This document shows positions 22,215 through 34,203 of a stretch of DNA of 64,000 bases, piece after piece (position 1 is the stretch's first letter; every line of letters starts with the position of its first letter). Source of the DNA: Latrodectus hesperus (lineage: Eukaryota; Arthropoda; Arachnida; Araneae; Theridiidae); the NCBI GenBank assembly GCA_037975125.1, contig CM075858.1:66502140-66566139 (forward strand), in the 5' to 3' direction. The notes beneath the pieces were generated by a model. That model was not told the DNA's origin and made no database searches. It saw only the letters and a list, made by a program, of their open reading frames with translations. The position numbers and the translations under genes are program-made.

Positions 22215-22465
22215 ATAGGCTTAGGGCTCACCCTGTCCTAGATGTAGGACATCGTTCTACGCAGCAAAAGCTCCAGTATTTGATCCCAGTCATTGTTAAA
22301 CAACGGGATGGGATGCTGCTCTTCTACCTTTAGCATAGATCTATCGGGATTGGTGGGAACTTTCCGAGTTTTACCTCTTGCCACATGTCAATAAAATGTC
22401 TATTAAAACGACTAACAACAGTCTTTAGTTACTATGCGGTGTCAATAAAGACACACACATATATA
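22215..22465 (+). repeat. Probable SINE ending in a CA/TA microsatellite
   Basis: A tRNA-like head (GGGCTCACCCTG and GTAGGACATCG), then a degenerate TTTGATCCCA that could be a B box, then a GC-richer body and an ACACACATATATA tail. The Tc1 element at 22466 is inserted at a TA in that tail. Support is only the box pattern and composition. Confidence 0.4.
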
Positions 22466-23681
22466 CACTGTCTACCAATAAGTATTTGGACATTTGTGAT
22501 AGAAAAGAAAAACTAACCAAAATCAATAGTTGGTAGATCGTTCACGAGAGGCAATTACAGCGTGAACCCTCCGGAGCATACTTTCTACAAGTCTTTGTAT
22601 TACAACTAGTGGTATTGTCTTCCACTCGGCTTGGAGTAGACATACAAGTTCCCTCACCGATTTTGGACGGGTAGTGCACCCCTTAATTCGGTGATCCAAC
22701 TCGTCCTAGAGGTTCTCGATAGGGTTCAGGTCTGGGCTCTGGACAGGCTAGTCCATTCGACGAATTCCATTGGCACCATAACAAGCCTCGGTTAACCTCG
22801 AAACATGACAACTGGCATTGCCGTCCTGAAAGTAGCAGGGGTCTAACCCGTAAAATTGTCACAACGTAGGAAGCACATTGTCATCCAAAATGGTGCAGTA
22901 GGCATCGGCGTTGAGCTTACCATGAATGGGAACCAAGGGTCCCAGTCCATACCAGGAGAAACACCCCCAGACCATCATTCCACCTCTGCAGAACTTGACT
23001 GTTGGCACAATGCATTCTGGCAGGAGATGTTCTCCAAGCAGACGCCAGACCCAGACCTTGCAATCCAAACGGTAAAGGGTGAACCTTGATTCGACGCTCC
23101 AAAGAATCCGTTTCCACTGATCTACGGTCCAATTTCGATGTGCTTTGCACCACATTGACCGAGCAGCGCTGTTGGACTTTGTGATCAAAGGCTTATGCGC
23201 AGCAGCACGACCATGAAAACCAAGCAGATGTGCTTCCTTACGGATGATATTCATTGAAACAATACTTCCGGATGCCTGTTGAAACTCCTCGCGGATAAGG
23301 GCCATCGGTTGGGTGCGTCTCTTCCGAATTTCTATGGACAGCACTCGTAGGTCTCTTCCTCCCAGTTTCGTTGGTCTGCCGACTCGGGGCGCATTCCAAC
23401 AATCACCGCTCACCTTCCACTTCTTAATCACATAGGCCACTGTCGATTTTGGGTACTTCAGATCGCTAGATATGTCCCTTAAGGATCGGCCCCATTTGTG
23501 ATACCCGATAATTATACCTTTCTCGAAATCAGAAAGCTCCGAATTGCGCGGCATCTTGCATGCGACCAATGCCGATGCACAGTTTCCTACACGATTTATA
23601 CCGGCAAAGGCCGTGACGTACCTCATGACAGCTGATATCGTCATTTGCATAGGTAACCAAACACTTATTTGTTAGACAGTG
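22466..23681 (-). mobile_element. Tc1-type transposon, dead copy
   Basis: The ITRs read CACTGTCTACCAATAAGTAT at the left and CACTGTCTAACAAATAAGTG when the right end is read on the other strand. Both are flanked by TA (22464-22465 and 23682-23683). The length of 1,216 bp is normal for a Tc1 element, so there is no large deletion. The ITRs are diverged and the ORF is broken, so the copy is old. Confidence 0.9.
22523..23554 (-). pseudogene. Tc1 transposase (DD34E) pseudogene
   Basis: From [20 protein letters not shown] at 23554 the first HTH, the GRPTKL hook (GRPRK-type) and the second HTH are intact in one frame to about 22859. The first catalytic Asp is lost: the family motif SDESRF reads SVESRF here. 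After DDNVLPTL the frame breaks, and the remainder (FQDGNASCH with the second Asp, then SPDLNPIENL with the Glu, ending SRERSTNY) is in another frame with added stops. The typical full length is about 340 residues, and all parts are present but not joined. It cannot be active. Confidence 0.9.
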
Positions 23682-23683
23682 TA

Positions 23684-24945
23684 TATATAATAGAGGAAGT
23701 ATATATGAAATATTTATAGAAAAAGAATCATCTAATTCATAAACAGATTATTCGGGTGGGTATTTTCCATATTAAAATCTGTGAAAATTGTGTCGAATTA
23801 TTATAAGAATCTAAATTGAAAATAATTTACGCAATCATATTTTATTTAAACTTAGAAAATTTATTCATTTTTGAAAAATAAATAAAAAAAGCAAAGTCAA
23901 TAATTTTTTAATGAATATCGAGTATACTTGTACGTGAGTCCATACAAATTCTTAGCATAAGAATTTCAATGCATGGATTTTAAGAAATTATTTAACTATG
24001 CATATAATGTGCCGAAAACTTTCACAGCAGTTTCATAAAATATTACTACGCTCTTCTTTTTTTCTTTTTACACCCAAGCTGTTCAACTCTTGTTGATTGA
24101 TTTAGTTTCTATATATCCGATAGTTTACTTAAATAGGCATTTGAGATCTTTTTATGTATTCCTTTTTTTAATTTTTATGTACATTAATTGTTTCTTTTAA
24201 ATAAACTTGTCAATGTTAATAATTAAACTAACAATAAATAGACTTGTCAACATCTACGTTATATGATCCAGATATCTAAAATTGGAAGATTTGTAAGTAA
24301 TCCTTTTCACACTCGATTTGATTTGTAAGGTGATTGTAAATCTCTGAACTAAGTGTTTAGTTATTATATTAATCTTACTATCTAGAGCTTATCTAGATTG
24401 GAACTAAATTCTATAAGCCTTATATTCTGGCTAGTTGCTGTCTGACTCCTTTGTACAATATCGATGGAACTGAAATCGATTTTAATGTATCAAAGGAAAA
24501 GAGACTACAATTACAATTTAATCAATTTAATAAAATAATAAAATAAATTGGTAAAGAATTTCCTCTATTAACCTTTTGTCATTCCTTTATTAATTATCCT
24601 TTTCGCGTGTCTTATAAAAACTTCTAATGGCAATATGCAGAGTATTATTGTGGAAAATCTTTATTTTTGAAAAGAAATAATGAGAGTTACAGGTAGTATA
24701 CATTCATTATTCATTCCCTTATAACATAATATTTATGTCTACACATGTAAAAACTTTGCACATACCAACAAAAAAGTTTTACGAGTAACTTTTAGATTTA
24801 TTGTTTGTTATCTCCTTTCTCACACACACACACACATAATTGCAGTTAATAATTTTTCCTCGTTCAAATATTTAAATTAATTTTAAATAAGAAACTTTAT
24901 TTGGGGAGATGTTTTTACAATGTTTTTTTATATGTTATTTTTCAG
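23684..24945. other. AT-rich DNA upstream of the first large exon
   Basis: No earlier exon was recognised here. A short CA repeat is at about 24822-24835. A polypyrimidine run and TTTTTCAG close the region at 24945, the acceptor of the large exon. Confidence 0.5.
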
Positions 24946-26464
24946 GAGTATGTCTTGACCATAATGGGTCATCTGAGGATTCCTCTACACGGACTGTAGG
25001 AACAGATGACTTGATGGGGAACGGCACTTCCCAGTCCATAGTCCTTGGATCTCCAAGGTTTCAGTCATCGGCTTATTCTCCTCGGACTTACTATGACAAC
25101 AGAGGACTGCCCCCGAAATATGCCCATCCTCAAAACAGAGTGCTGCCTAAACCTGTGGCTGGTCAGAGGTTACGAAGCACGGACAATGGAAGCATTCTCC
25201 AGACAGCTGGTACGATTCGTGGACAGCGGAGGGGTAGTGTGGAGCGGGAAGACCATTCCGACCCAGAAGTCATGGGGATTCTCAGAAGACGGTCCGAAAT
25301 GGTAGAGAAGGAGAATGATTCGTATCACCAGTTTAATCTCAGGAACCATCGATTGTTTCACAGTGATCCCAATATTGCACGACGTCCTGTTTCGAACGGT
25401 TACGATGACGGTCAAGAAATCTATGCCAACAGGAGGAGTTGCAATGGTGGAGTCGCAGTCAGAGCTAGTAAGTTGAAGTACAAGAAAAAAGCTCGAGCAC
25501 CCGAGCCTCCACCTTCTGGAAACAGTTTGCCCAGGCAGTTAGAAAGAAGACCGCAAAGTACCTCGAGTGACAGCGATTCTCGAAGCAGGAAAAATATGGC
25601 TTGCAAGTGCATAGTTAAGCCTAAAGCCCCTCAACCACCGTCAATAGTTGTTCATCCACCTCCACCCCCACCACTTCCCAGCTCAGTAACGACTCGAACT
25701 AAAGTAGGATCTTCCCATCATTCGAAGTCCCAAAACGAATTGTCTTCTAGGTCGCCATCAGTCACTAGAGCTGTGGCTAGCAAAGACAATCGAATGAGTT
25801 ATGAGAAAAATGTTCATCCTTTGGAAAAGTGGCGCAACTGTCGAAGCACTGGAGATGTCAGACTTGATGAACAGGATGAACCTCCAGCCGCTAGGACAAC
25901 AGTCTTTGACAGCAGAAAAATTCCAGAAAACCAAACCAAACTTCCATCTTATCTACCACTCAAACCGGACCCCTTCCAAAAAGAAATTCAAGCAGTGACA
26001 AAGAAAATAGCAGAAAGTCGCCAAGATATTGATGATGACGCCACCAAGCCAACCACAACCAAGCCTTCTTCTCCTCCACATGACATTGCGTCAAACTCTA
26101 AGTCAAAAGAAACGAACTCTCCTCCTAAATTTTATTTCGCGGATGTTGGAATTTTCAAAATGGGAAATAAGAAAACTGAGTCACCTGAAAGAAAGCAGTT
26201 CGATAAACATTCAAGTCCAGAGAGAGTGCATGGATGGAATTCAACAGAGCTAAAGTCTGATAATCTGCACCAAGATAGCGCCATGACTACTATCGATGAA
26301 ATAGTACCTTCCCTCCAGCGATTCTCTCCTGGTAGAACTCGTGTCAAATCACCTAGTCGCAGCTCAACACCCGTTCAGCAACAAAACGATAAAGGTAGAG
26401 ACTGGGATAGGTTAGCTCGGAATCTACACCAGAGAAATAGTTTGGAATCAGATATTGACATAAG
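24946..26464 (+). CDS. Scaffold-like protein of unknown family, large exon A
   Basis: The exon runs from acceptor TTATTTTTCAG to donor AAG|GTATGA, entering with 2 bases of a split codon and leaving in phase 2. It encodes about 505 residues that look disordered: rich in Ser, Pro, Arg and Lys. It includes a proline run (HPPPPPPLP), PEPPP and KAPQPP motifs that could bind SH3, WW or EVH1 domains, many RS and SP sites, and basic patches. The codon composition is far less AT-rich than the flanks, and no stop interrupts 1.5 kb, so coding is certain. The frame stays open 97 bases past the donor, so intron retention would give a short alternative C-terminus. I do not recognise the family. A cytoskeletal or junctional adaptor is only a guess. 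Confidence 0.9.
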
Positions 26465-28212
26465 GTATGATTTGATGCAATATTTTGTTGAGTGTAAAAA
26501 ATATCCTTATAAACTTATAAAAGAATTTTCTCTGACTGATATTTTACTTTTTAAGGTTTAATTTTTCTTATCTTTAAGAAAACATAAATACTTAATGATA
26601 ACTGGAATACATTAAAATATTATGAATTTATGTTTCATTTCAGCTAATATTGATTTCCCCTTAATGATAACTTTAACAAATGATTACCTACTTAAATTAC
26701 TAAAAGGAGTTTGATAAAGAAATGCTTAATTATCGACCAATGATCTGTAATTTTCTTCTATTTAATGGTTTATGATGTACGACTTTGAGGTTAAAAATTA
26801 ATAGCTCTCCACTCAGATTATGATTTGCACTTATTTTTTTGTCACTAATTATACACCAATGTAGATTATGATTGACTGTAGATTTTCACTACTCAGTTTC
26901 TCGATCATTTAGAATTCAGCTTTAAAATAAGGATGACATGAGGGTAAGAATTAACATCTCACTCATACTATGATTTGCGCTTATTTTTTAGACTCTTATT
27001 ATACACCAATGTGGATTATGATTGACTAGATTTTCACTACTCAGTTTCTAGATCATCATGAATTTAGCTTTAAAATAAGGATTACATTGAGCTTTAAAAT
27101 AAGGATGACATGAGGGTAAGAAATAACATCTCCTCATTCAGATTATGATTTGCACTTATTTTTAGACACTTATTATACATCAATGTGGATTATGATTGAC
27201 TGTAGATTTTCACTACTCAGCTTCTTGATCATGAATTTAGCTTTAAAATAAGGATGACATGAGGATAAGAATTAACATCTTCTCACTCAGATTATAATTT
27301 GCACTTATTTTTAGACACCTATTATACACCAATGTGTATTATGATTGATTGTAGATTTTCACTACTTAATTTCTTGATCATCATGAGTTTAGCTTTAAAA
27401 TAAGGATTACATTGAGCTTTAAAATAAGGATGACATCAGGGTAAGAATTAACATCTCCTCACTCAGATTATGATTTGCACTTACTTTTTAGAGGCTTATT
27501 ATAAGCCAATGTGGATTATGATTGACTGTAGATTTTCACTACTCAGTTTCTTGATCATCATGAATTTAGCTTTAAAATAAGGATGACATTGATTACTGAT
27601 TTATGAAAGAGAAAATTAAACTAAAAAAGTTTTCTCATGAATAAGCATAAAGCACCTTATGCTAATTAATACATTTTAATTGTATTTATATGATTAAAAA
27701 TATATTAATATTTCTTTAAACGCTATTATTATTCTTATTTCTATAATAAATTATATTTCACAAAAAATTAAAAAATGTCTAGAAAATACATTAAAAATCT
27801 ATTCATTGAGCTTAATTTCTTTTTATTTCTCAAAATGCTTATAAACTGCTTCATATTTCACCCAATATTTATTTTAGAAAATGTAATTATATATGTTAAA
27901 ATATACAAAATTAAAAAAATTATTGAATTATATATTTCATATTTATTCACATATTTAATTGATTTTAAATGATAATTATAAACTTTTCTCATTCATTGTG
28001 TATTTTAATTTTTACTATATTCCAAATCTTATTTATTTGATTAATTAAATTTATGTAATATATCTTTAAGAAATTAGTATATTTTGATGTAAGAGTCAAG
28101 TGCAATTTCCCATTTAAATTCTCATTATTTGCGTTAAAAACACAATTACTTTGATTTTAATCATTCCTTATATCTTTTGTCTAAAAGTTTAGATGATCAC
28201 TTTTTTTTACAG
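26465..28212 (+). other. Intron between exons A and B
   Basis: GT..AG intron of 1,748 bp. It holds a tandem array at 26786-27592, then AT-rich sequence with no further feature. Phase 2 on both sides gives an Arg codon at the join. Confidence 0.8.
26786..27592 (+). repeat. Intronic tandem array, about five units of 150-177 bp
   Basis: The blocks TCAGATTATGATTTGCACTT, ATTATACACCAATGTGGATT, TAGATTTTCACTACTCAGTT and AGCTTTAAAATAAGGATGAC recur in this order. Two of the units are longer because AGCTTTAAAATAAGGATTAC has been duplicated within them, which suggests a higher-order structure. No coding content. Confidence 0.85.
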
Positions 28213-29582
28213 ATTACGCCCTGTGTTACCCAGGAAAACTGCAGAGGTGCCAAAATTTTCTCCATCGGAAGCTTGGCAAGCTCTTGGCTCCGATGGTATG
28301 GGAAGTAGCAATCATTCTACCAGTGATGATGGCAGAGAAGGCTCTTCGCCTTATCATAAGGGTAATTTCATTCTCAGGAAACCAACGAACGATAAAGTTC
28401 GGGGACAACAAAATATGGAATTCGACAGGTTTCAAAAGCACAGTGAAGAACGGGGACATCGTGGCATGGGCGACAATCACTGGACACCCAGACAAGATCT
28501 ACTTGACGATTCTGACGTCAGCAGTGAAGATAGTGAAGAAGCTGTCGTGCCGAAGATCCAACCAGATATGAATGCAATTTCAACCCGATTTTCACTTCCT
28601 ACTGTCATGTTCTCCAATATGAGACCAATTGGGTCGGAATTGAAGTCAAGCTCTGCTCAATCTTACATCAATGGCGCAAGTTACACGCAATCTTCAAAGA
28701 AAAAAGTGTTAAAGCAGCCAGGTTCGACTAACGACAATAGCGTAGGACCAACATTCAAAAGGTTCTTGAGTAAAAGAAACAAATACCTCAGTGAGGAGGA
28801 CATAGCCGCTTCAGACTCAAACTGGACTTTTGGTCAGTATGGACTGCAGAAGCGTGGTAAGCAGTACTCTTCGGACTTGATGCTGTCAGACAAGAAGAAG
28901 CACGAGTTTATGGTAAAATCTAATTTCAGTGAATTCCTTGGTGACATTCTCATGTCTAACGCTGACCATTTAAGGAAACAAATGAAGTCATCGGATTCTG
29001 GGAATTCGAACTTTTCATTCTACTCAACAGAAGGTCAAATCATGTATGCTCCCGAAAATGGCGGATTCGTAAAAAAAGACGAATGCTCTCCTCCTTCCAA
29101 AGGAAGAGTGTACGATATGAGACGCAGGTTCGACAGCAATTTCGAGGCACAGAAACCGAATTTTGTTGTAAAGAATTCCAAAAAGAAGGGCAAACAGAAC
29201 GTGGCCGACATGGGGCGCAAGCGAGACTTGGAACTTGCCAAGATGCTTGAAGATGAGGTGAGGAAACGGAGGAACAAAGAGAAAATAAACATCAGGCAGC
29301 AACTTCAGAGGATGAAGAATCTTCAAACAGACGATGAGGATGAAGATGATGACTTTGACGACGAGGCTTATTTTACTGAACCGAAATCCAGAGATGATTC
29401 ACAATCGCCATTTTTTTCTTCTGAACTTATGAACAATCCTGCTACGTCAGAACTTGGGATTCGACCCATGAGATATCGCTCTGGCTTAACAAATGAGGCT
29501 CATCCTCTTAGTCACTGGCAGAGCTCACCAGCTCTTCTTGAGGATTCCATGATGAAAAATGGAATGCGTCCCTCAAATAAGG
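28213..29582 (+). CDS. Scaffold-like protein, exon B
   Basis: Acceptor TTTTTTTACAG, donor AAGG|GTAAGA. It enters in phase 2 and leaves in phase 1. It encodes about 457 residues continuing exon A (LRPVLPRKTAEVPKFSPSEA). Visible parts: a Ser/Asp/Glu block (DDSDVSSEDSEE), a region that could fold as short helices (SEFLGDILMSNADHLRKQMK), a strongly charged probable helix (KRDLELAKMLEDEVRKRRNK), and an acidic run (DDEDEDDDFDDEAYF). No enzyme motif, signal peptide or membrane segment is seen. The open frame continues 74 bases beyond the donor and then stops. Confidence 0.92.
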
Positions 29583-30964
29583 GTAAGAACTTACTTAACT
29601 TGTATTCGCTTTGCATTTTTTTCACTTTTAAAATTGTATACACTACATTTCAATAAAGGGTTAGAATACAAGGAAATATAGATTCATTTCTGAAATGCAA
29701 ATCTATTTAAGTGGTGTTTTAATAGCTCTTATTTAATATATGTCAATAAAATAAATTTATAAAATCAACAAAAACTCTTAATATGTTTGTTATGCACTAA
29801 ATCTTATGCATAGCGAAGTAATTGAGCCATATAAAAATGCTTTTCAATGAGAAAGTGAATAAATTCAATTTCTTCGAAAAACTCAATAGTTATTTTTTTC
29901 TCATTTCAATGAATTAGGTTTTTTCTTTTTTTATTAGATTCAATTATTTCTATTTTTAAACCGCTCTGGTAGTGGTATATTTAGCACTCTGGCTTTCAGT
30001 TCAACGGTACATAGGTACGAATCCCGAATTTAACCATCGAATGCGCAGATAACTTAAATGATTCAAAATCCACTTTAAACTGTAGGTTTAGGTTTAATTA
30101 GCCCTCGTGTGCCAAGAAATGACCTTGAGTGACCAAGAAACCAAGCTTATTACTAACTTTCAGGAATATCCTATGTCTTTTTTATTTAAAACTTTGCAGG
30201 TCTTGTTTGAAAATTAATTTCTTATGACAGTATTTATTATTTTTCTTTGGTCACTTAAACCTTCTAAATAATTAAGTGTTTCTTTGGATATTTTTATACT
30301 TTCTTTGAAATTTTTATACCTGTTTTATTTTTCATTGGCCAATATTATTTTCTTCTAGCCTTAAAGAAATACATTATGTATTTCCGAAGGACACGTACTA
30401 TAAGACGAAAGTCACAGTTTTGGAAATCAGGATTTTTAATAAAAAGATAGCATTTTTTAAATATGATTTAACCATACTAAAAGGTATAAAAGAGTAAATA
30501 TAATTTGGCACAAAAAGAGATGTTTTTTGAAGTGCGACACACACACATTAGATATTTAATATAAATAAATAATCTACAATCTAATATAAAAGCACCTTTT
30601 AAATATGATATAGCCTCACATTTCTTTTGTTTGGATATCAATATAATTCTATTACAAATGATAATTATTGGTAGGCAAAATATTATGCTTCCGGCTGTTC
30701 ATTTCTGTCAATTAATGCTGTTAAATATAGTCAACACTCATTAATTTTTAATTATATACATGGGTTAAAAAACGAAGTCGATATTTGGATGATGGATAAC
30801 GATAAAAACGTAATCCTACTTTTAAATGGAATTTCACTTTTAAAAATTCAAATTTTGGAAAATATAGTTTTAAACGTTTTTTTAATATTATTGTAACTCT
30901 AGTATTTAAATAATATTTTTCTGGATTCATCTTCGTTAAAAAAAAACAGTCAAATTATATTTAG
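29583..30964 (+). other. Intron between exons B and C, with a SINE
   Basis: GT..AG, 1,382 bp, phase 1 on both sides. Contains the SINE at 29958-30130. The rest is AT-rich with a short CA run near 30540. Confidence 0.75.
29958..30130 (+). repeat. tRNA-derived SINE, family 1
   Basis: The head carries GTAGTGGTATATTTAGCACTC, then a degenerate TAGGTACGAATCCCGA B box. The body includes AAAATCCACTTTAAACTGTAG and CCCTCGTGTGCCAAGAA. The same body motifs are found on the minus strand at 50409-50562 and 58385-58562, which defines a family. Confidence 0.7.
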
Positions 30965-31262
30965 GTCGCTTATCTCTGTCCTCTGTTATGAGTTCCCCTG
31001 ATCCAGAAGTTTGGACTCAGAAGCAAGCTGTAGACACTTGGCTGACCAGACAGAGACATATGGACAGTCCACCAAAAAAGTTACACGATTCCTCAACTGT
31101 TCTTGACCATTCGAGAAGGATAGTGTCTGACCAGGCCAATGACGGTGACGTCAGCTCTTCTCCTACTCCTGCACTCCCGAAGAAGGAGAGGAGAAAGACG
31201 AATATCTACAAGCAATTGATGGACATTGTCCGGAAAGAGGAGAGGCACTTGAAGAAAGCTCA
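30965..31262 (+). CDS. Scaffold-like protein, exon C
   Basis: Acceptor ATATTTAG, donor CA|GTAAGT, entering in phase 1 and leaving in phase 2. It gives about 99 residues (GRLSLSSVMSSPDPEVWTQK...). The notable part is the C-terminal half, PKKERRKTNIYKQLMDIVRK followed by EERHLKKAQ, a strongly basic amphipathic stretch likely to be helical. That is the most structured-looking piece of the protein and the best query for a profile search. Confidence 0.9.
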
Positions 31263-31563
31263 GTAAGTACCTATTTTGTACCATTATTTTCCTCATTTAA
31301 ATAACTAGTAAATGAAGAGAAAATATTTTCACGTGTGAACAATACTTTTAAATTTTCGAAAATTCTAACTCACTTTCATTTATTTAGCCCTATTTCACTT
31401 TGACTTTAATTGAGTCCTTATTTGATTAGATTTTGTTGCAAAGATTGTGATGACAAATTAGTTTTGTCGTCAAGATCAATGTAATTTATGATTATTTCAT
31501 GTTTAAATAAACACTTAGAACCACTACAAATTTGAAAAAAAATATAAAAATTTAAATCGTCTT

Positions 31564-31788
31564 TATTTATTTATTACATTACGTGTATTCAGACTTGTAT
31601 GCTTGATTCTTGAGATCCGCTTGTAAGTCTTCGTCGAAATTAGGACAAATAGCACAATGACAGATGTACAACCACAGAAGAATAACGAAGAAAACACCCA
31701 GGGCCACGGTGGGAATCGAACCCACACTCCTACGCTCTCAAGCGATTAGCAGTGATGCCTTTGACCACTCAGCCACGGAGCGCCCTAT
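31564..31788 (-). repeat. tRNA-Ser-derived SINE
   Basis: Read on the minus strand from about 31787, it begins as a nearly complete type II tRNA. The A box TGGCTGAGTGG and B box GGTTCGATTCC are perfect, the anticodon position reads GCT (Ser), and a variable arm is present. The tRNA part is followed by a body and a TAAA-repeat tail. A matching ATCGTCTT at 31556-31563 and 31789-31796 is the target duplication. Attachment to a body and the tail show a SINE, not a working tRNA gene. Confidence 0.85.
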
Positions 31789-31796
31789 ATCGTCTT

Positions 31797-32425
31797 CGCC
31801 GATTTAAATAATCATAAAGTGGATGTTTTGTGTTGCCTTTTTCAGTTTGCTTTTTCTTATTTTCGATGTGTTCAGTTTTGAAAGAAATATCGCTAAAGAT
31901 TTAAACAAGCAATTTTCATGATTTTGAAAGTTTTTACAAACGGAAAAAATATAGTTAAAAAGGATTTCTTTATTACTGGTAAAAATTATGAAAGGGTTTT
32001 TTCTCATCATCGATGAGAATCAGACATTCAATGGGGAACTTCGCCTTGTTTGCTGCCTCTCGAAGAATGTGATTTGAAGGCAGTCATCAAATTCGTCAAC
32101 AAGTAAGAATTAAGACGCCGTCTCAATACGATGCGACGTAGAGGAAACGTCATCCGCCTTCATGGATATTTTAAACCAATAAGTATTGTAATAAAATGGC
32201 TTAATCATGATCTCAACTGGAACGAAAGAAACTACCACTTATGGCTAAAGATTAAGTTTTTGGTGAGACAAATTATTGACAAGTTAGCATCATGAAATGT
32301 GTTTGTGGAAATTCGCCTATAATAAAGCCTATAAGCCTATAAATTTTCGTCGAATCACCTTACACATCTACCTATTTCTATTCTGATTTGTTTAAGGTCA
32401 GAAATCAAATCATTAATGGAGTATT
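31797..32425. other. Intronic sequence, nothing recognised
   Basis: Part of the intron between exons C and D. A less AT-rich patch at 32010-32170 has no assignable feature. Confidence 0.4.
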
Positions 32426-32437
32426 ACAATATTCTTT

Positions 32438-32835
32438 GACCTCCAGTGGCTCAGTAGCTTCACGCCACTTCCCGTAAGCTCAGCAAAGTGAAGCATCATT
32501 TGCAGCGGGCAGTGGTTGGGAGGGTGACCACGGTGTACTCTCCTTCACTGGGTTGCTGGAGCTCCGTGGGTTGGGGACGTGTCCACGTTAATCTGTGATG
32601 TCCAAAGTCCTTCCGCTGGTGTGGCGTGGATGTGGAGAGGAGGGTGCCAGCTCAGGTGTGGTCTCGTCACCTGACCGTGTTTCAAAATTCGAGGCACCTT
32701 AATAGAGCAAAGACGTACTTTCACCTTCGTGGTGCTCTGATCCAAAGCGAAAGACGTTCTCTATTGACTTAAATTCGCATAGCCAACGCCATAGCGAGCT
32801 TGGCTTGTCCAAGGGTCATAAGCAACAACAACAAC
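32438..32835 (+). repeat. SINE-like element with ACA-repeat tail and 12-bp target duplication
   Basis: The perfect duplication ACAATATTCTTT flanks it (32426-32437 and 32836-32847). The head has an A-box-like AGTGGCTCAGTAG. The body is GC-rich compared with the intron. The 3' end, GGGTCATAAGCAACAACAAC, resembles the end of the LINE at 7430 (GGGATCAGCAACAACAAC). No coding frame. The length of about 400 bp and tail sharing suggest a LINE-mobilised non-autonomous retroposon. Confidence 0.8.
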
Positions 32836-32847
32836 ACAATATTCTTT

Positions 32848-33483
32848 ACTGGTTTTCAAAGGTAAGATATTTATTCAAAACTTAGTTTACGTGTGCGATA
32901 TTTTTGTTTGGGTAATATGTATGAGGGAAAATTTAAATTTTAAAGATAGCTGAAATATTTTTCCTGCAACTCATTGCTGCCTTATTTCAATCCATTGAGG
33001 AATTCCTTCGTGATATGCTTTAAGTGAAAGATTCGATGTTCATATGCATAGTTGAATTTTAATATAAAAAATTATGTTAAGCTATTTTATCGAGTAGTTT
33101 TTTATTATTAAATCAAAATAATCACAAGATCAACATAAATATCTGTTTATAAATAAATAAAATGCATAAATCAGTAAGAAATTTTATGAGACCATATTAG
33201 ATGTATGTTTAAAGAGTTAGCAATATAAAAATGTTCAAAAATAGATGAAACAGAAAATAATTTAAAATTCCATTTTCCGCTCATTGTTTTTTTTTCCTTT
33301 CTTTCTTTCTTTTATGTTAATTAACTTCTATTCTGATAAATTTTACAAGTTTTGCAGCAGATTAAATTTCAAAATTTCTTTTAATAATTTTCCAAATAAT
33401 TATGCAAAATACATTAGAGATTATATTGTATATATATATTATATTTATTATGAGATACTAAAAATAATTTACAAAAATACATC
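32848..33483. other. Intronic AT-rich sequence
   Basis: No element or gene recognised. Confidence 0.5.
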
Positions 33484-34125
33484 AGTTCTTAATTTCGTCA
33501 AAATTGTCAATTATCAATTAAATTCATCAATTTTACTTCGAAATGCATTATATACCACTTATTGTGTGTATGTGTGATACACACACACACAGTTCTTCCC
33601 ATCTCAATATCTTTCCAGTGGAAATAAAAAAAGCTTATGTTTTTATCAGCTCTTAATTTCGTCAAAATTGTCAATTATCAATTAAATTCATCAATTTTAC
33701 TTCGAAGCACATTATATACCACTTATTGTGTGTATTTGTGATACAGTTCTTCCCATCTCAATATCTTTCCAGTGGAAATAAAAAAAAAAGATTCTGTTTT
33801 TATCAGTTCTTAATTTCGTCAAAATTGTCAATTATCAATTAAATTCATCAACTTTACTTCGAAGCACATTATATACCACTTATTGTGTGTATTTGTGATA
33901 CAGTTTTTCCATCTCAATATCTTTCCAGTGGAAATAAAAAAAAAGATTCTGTTTTTATCAGTTCTTAATTTCGTCAAAATTGTCAATTATCAATTGAATT
34001 CATCAACTTTACTTCGAAGCACATTATATACCACTTATTGTGTGTATTTGTGATACAGTTTTCCCATCTCAATATCTTTCCAGTGGAAATAAAAAAAGGC
34101 TTCTGTTTTTTATCAGTTCTTAATT
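33484..34125 (+). repeat. Intronic tandem array, four units of about 155-165 bp, each with an acceptor-like site
   Basis: Units begin near 33484, 33647, 33801 and 33957, with a partial start at 34111. Shared blocks: CAGTTCTTAATTTCGTC, AATTGTCAATTATCAATT, TATACCACTTATTGTGTGTA and CTCAATATCTTTCCAGTGGAA. The last block closely resembles the genuine acceptor of exon D at 34187-34209. The first unit has an expanded CA run. Confidence 0.9.
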
Positions 34126-34203
34126 GTAGTAGAAATTTTCATAATATTTGCCTTTTATAAATTACATTTTTTTAAATAATTTTCGACATCAATATCTTTC
34201 TAG

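Noticed and set aside
22856..23089. Plus-strand frame in the Tc1 element
   Set aside because: Antisense shadow of the transposase; no independent support.
31677..31787. tRNA-Ser gene on the minus strand
   Set aside because: It runs straight into a repeat body with a TAAA tail and is flanked by an 8-bp duplication, so it is a SINE head.
33284..33577. Plus-strand frame of 97 codons in an intron
   Set aside because: AT-driven composition of Phe, Tyr, Ile and Asn; it overlaps the tandem array and has no motif.
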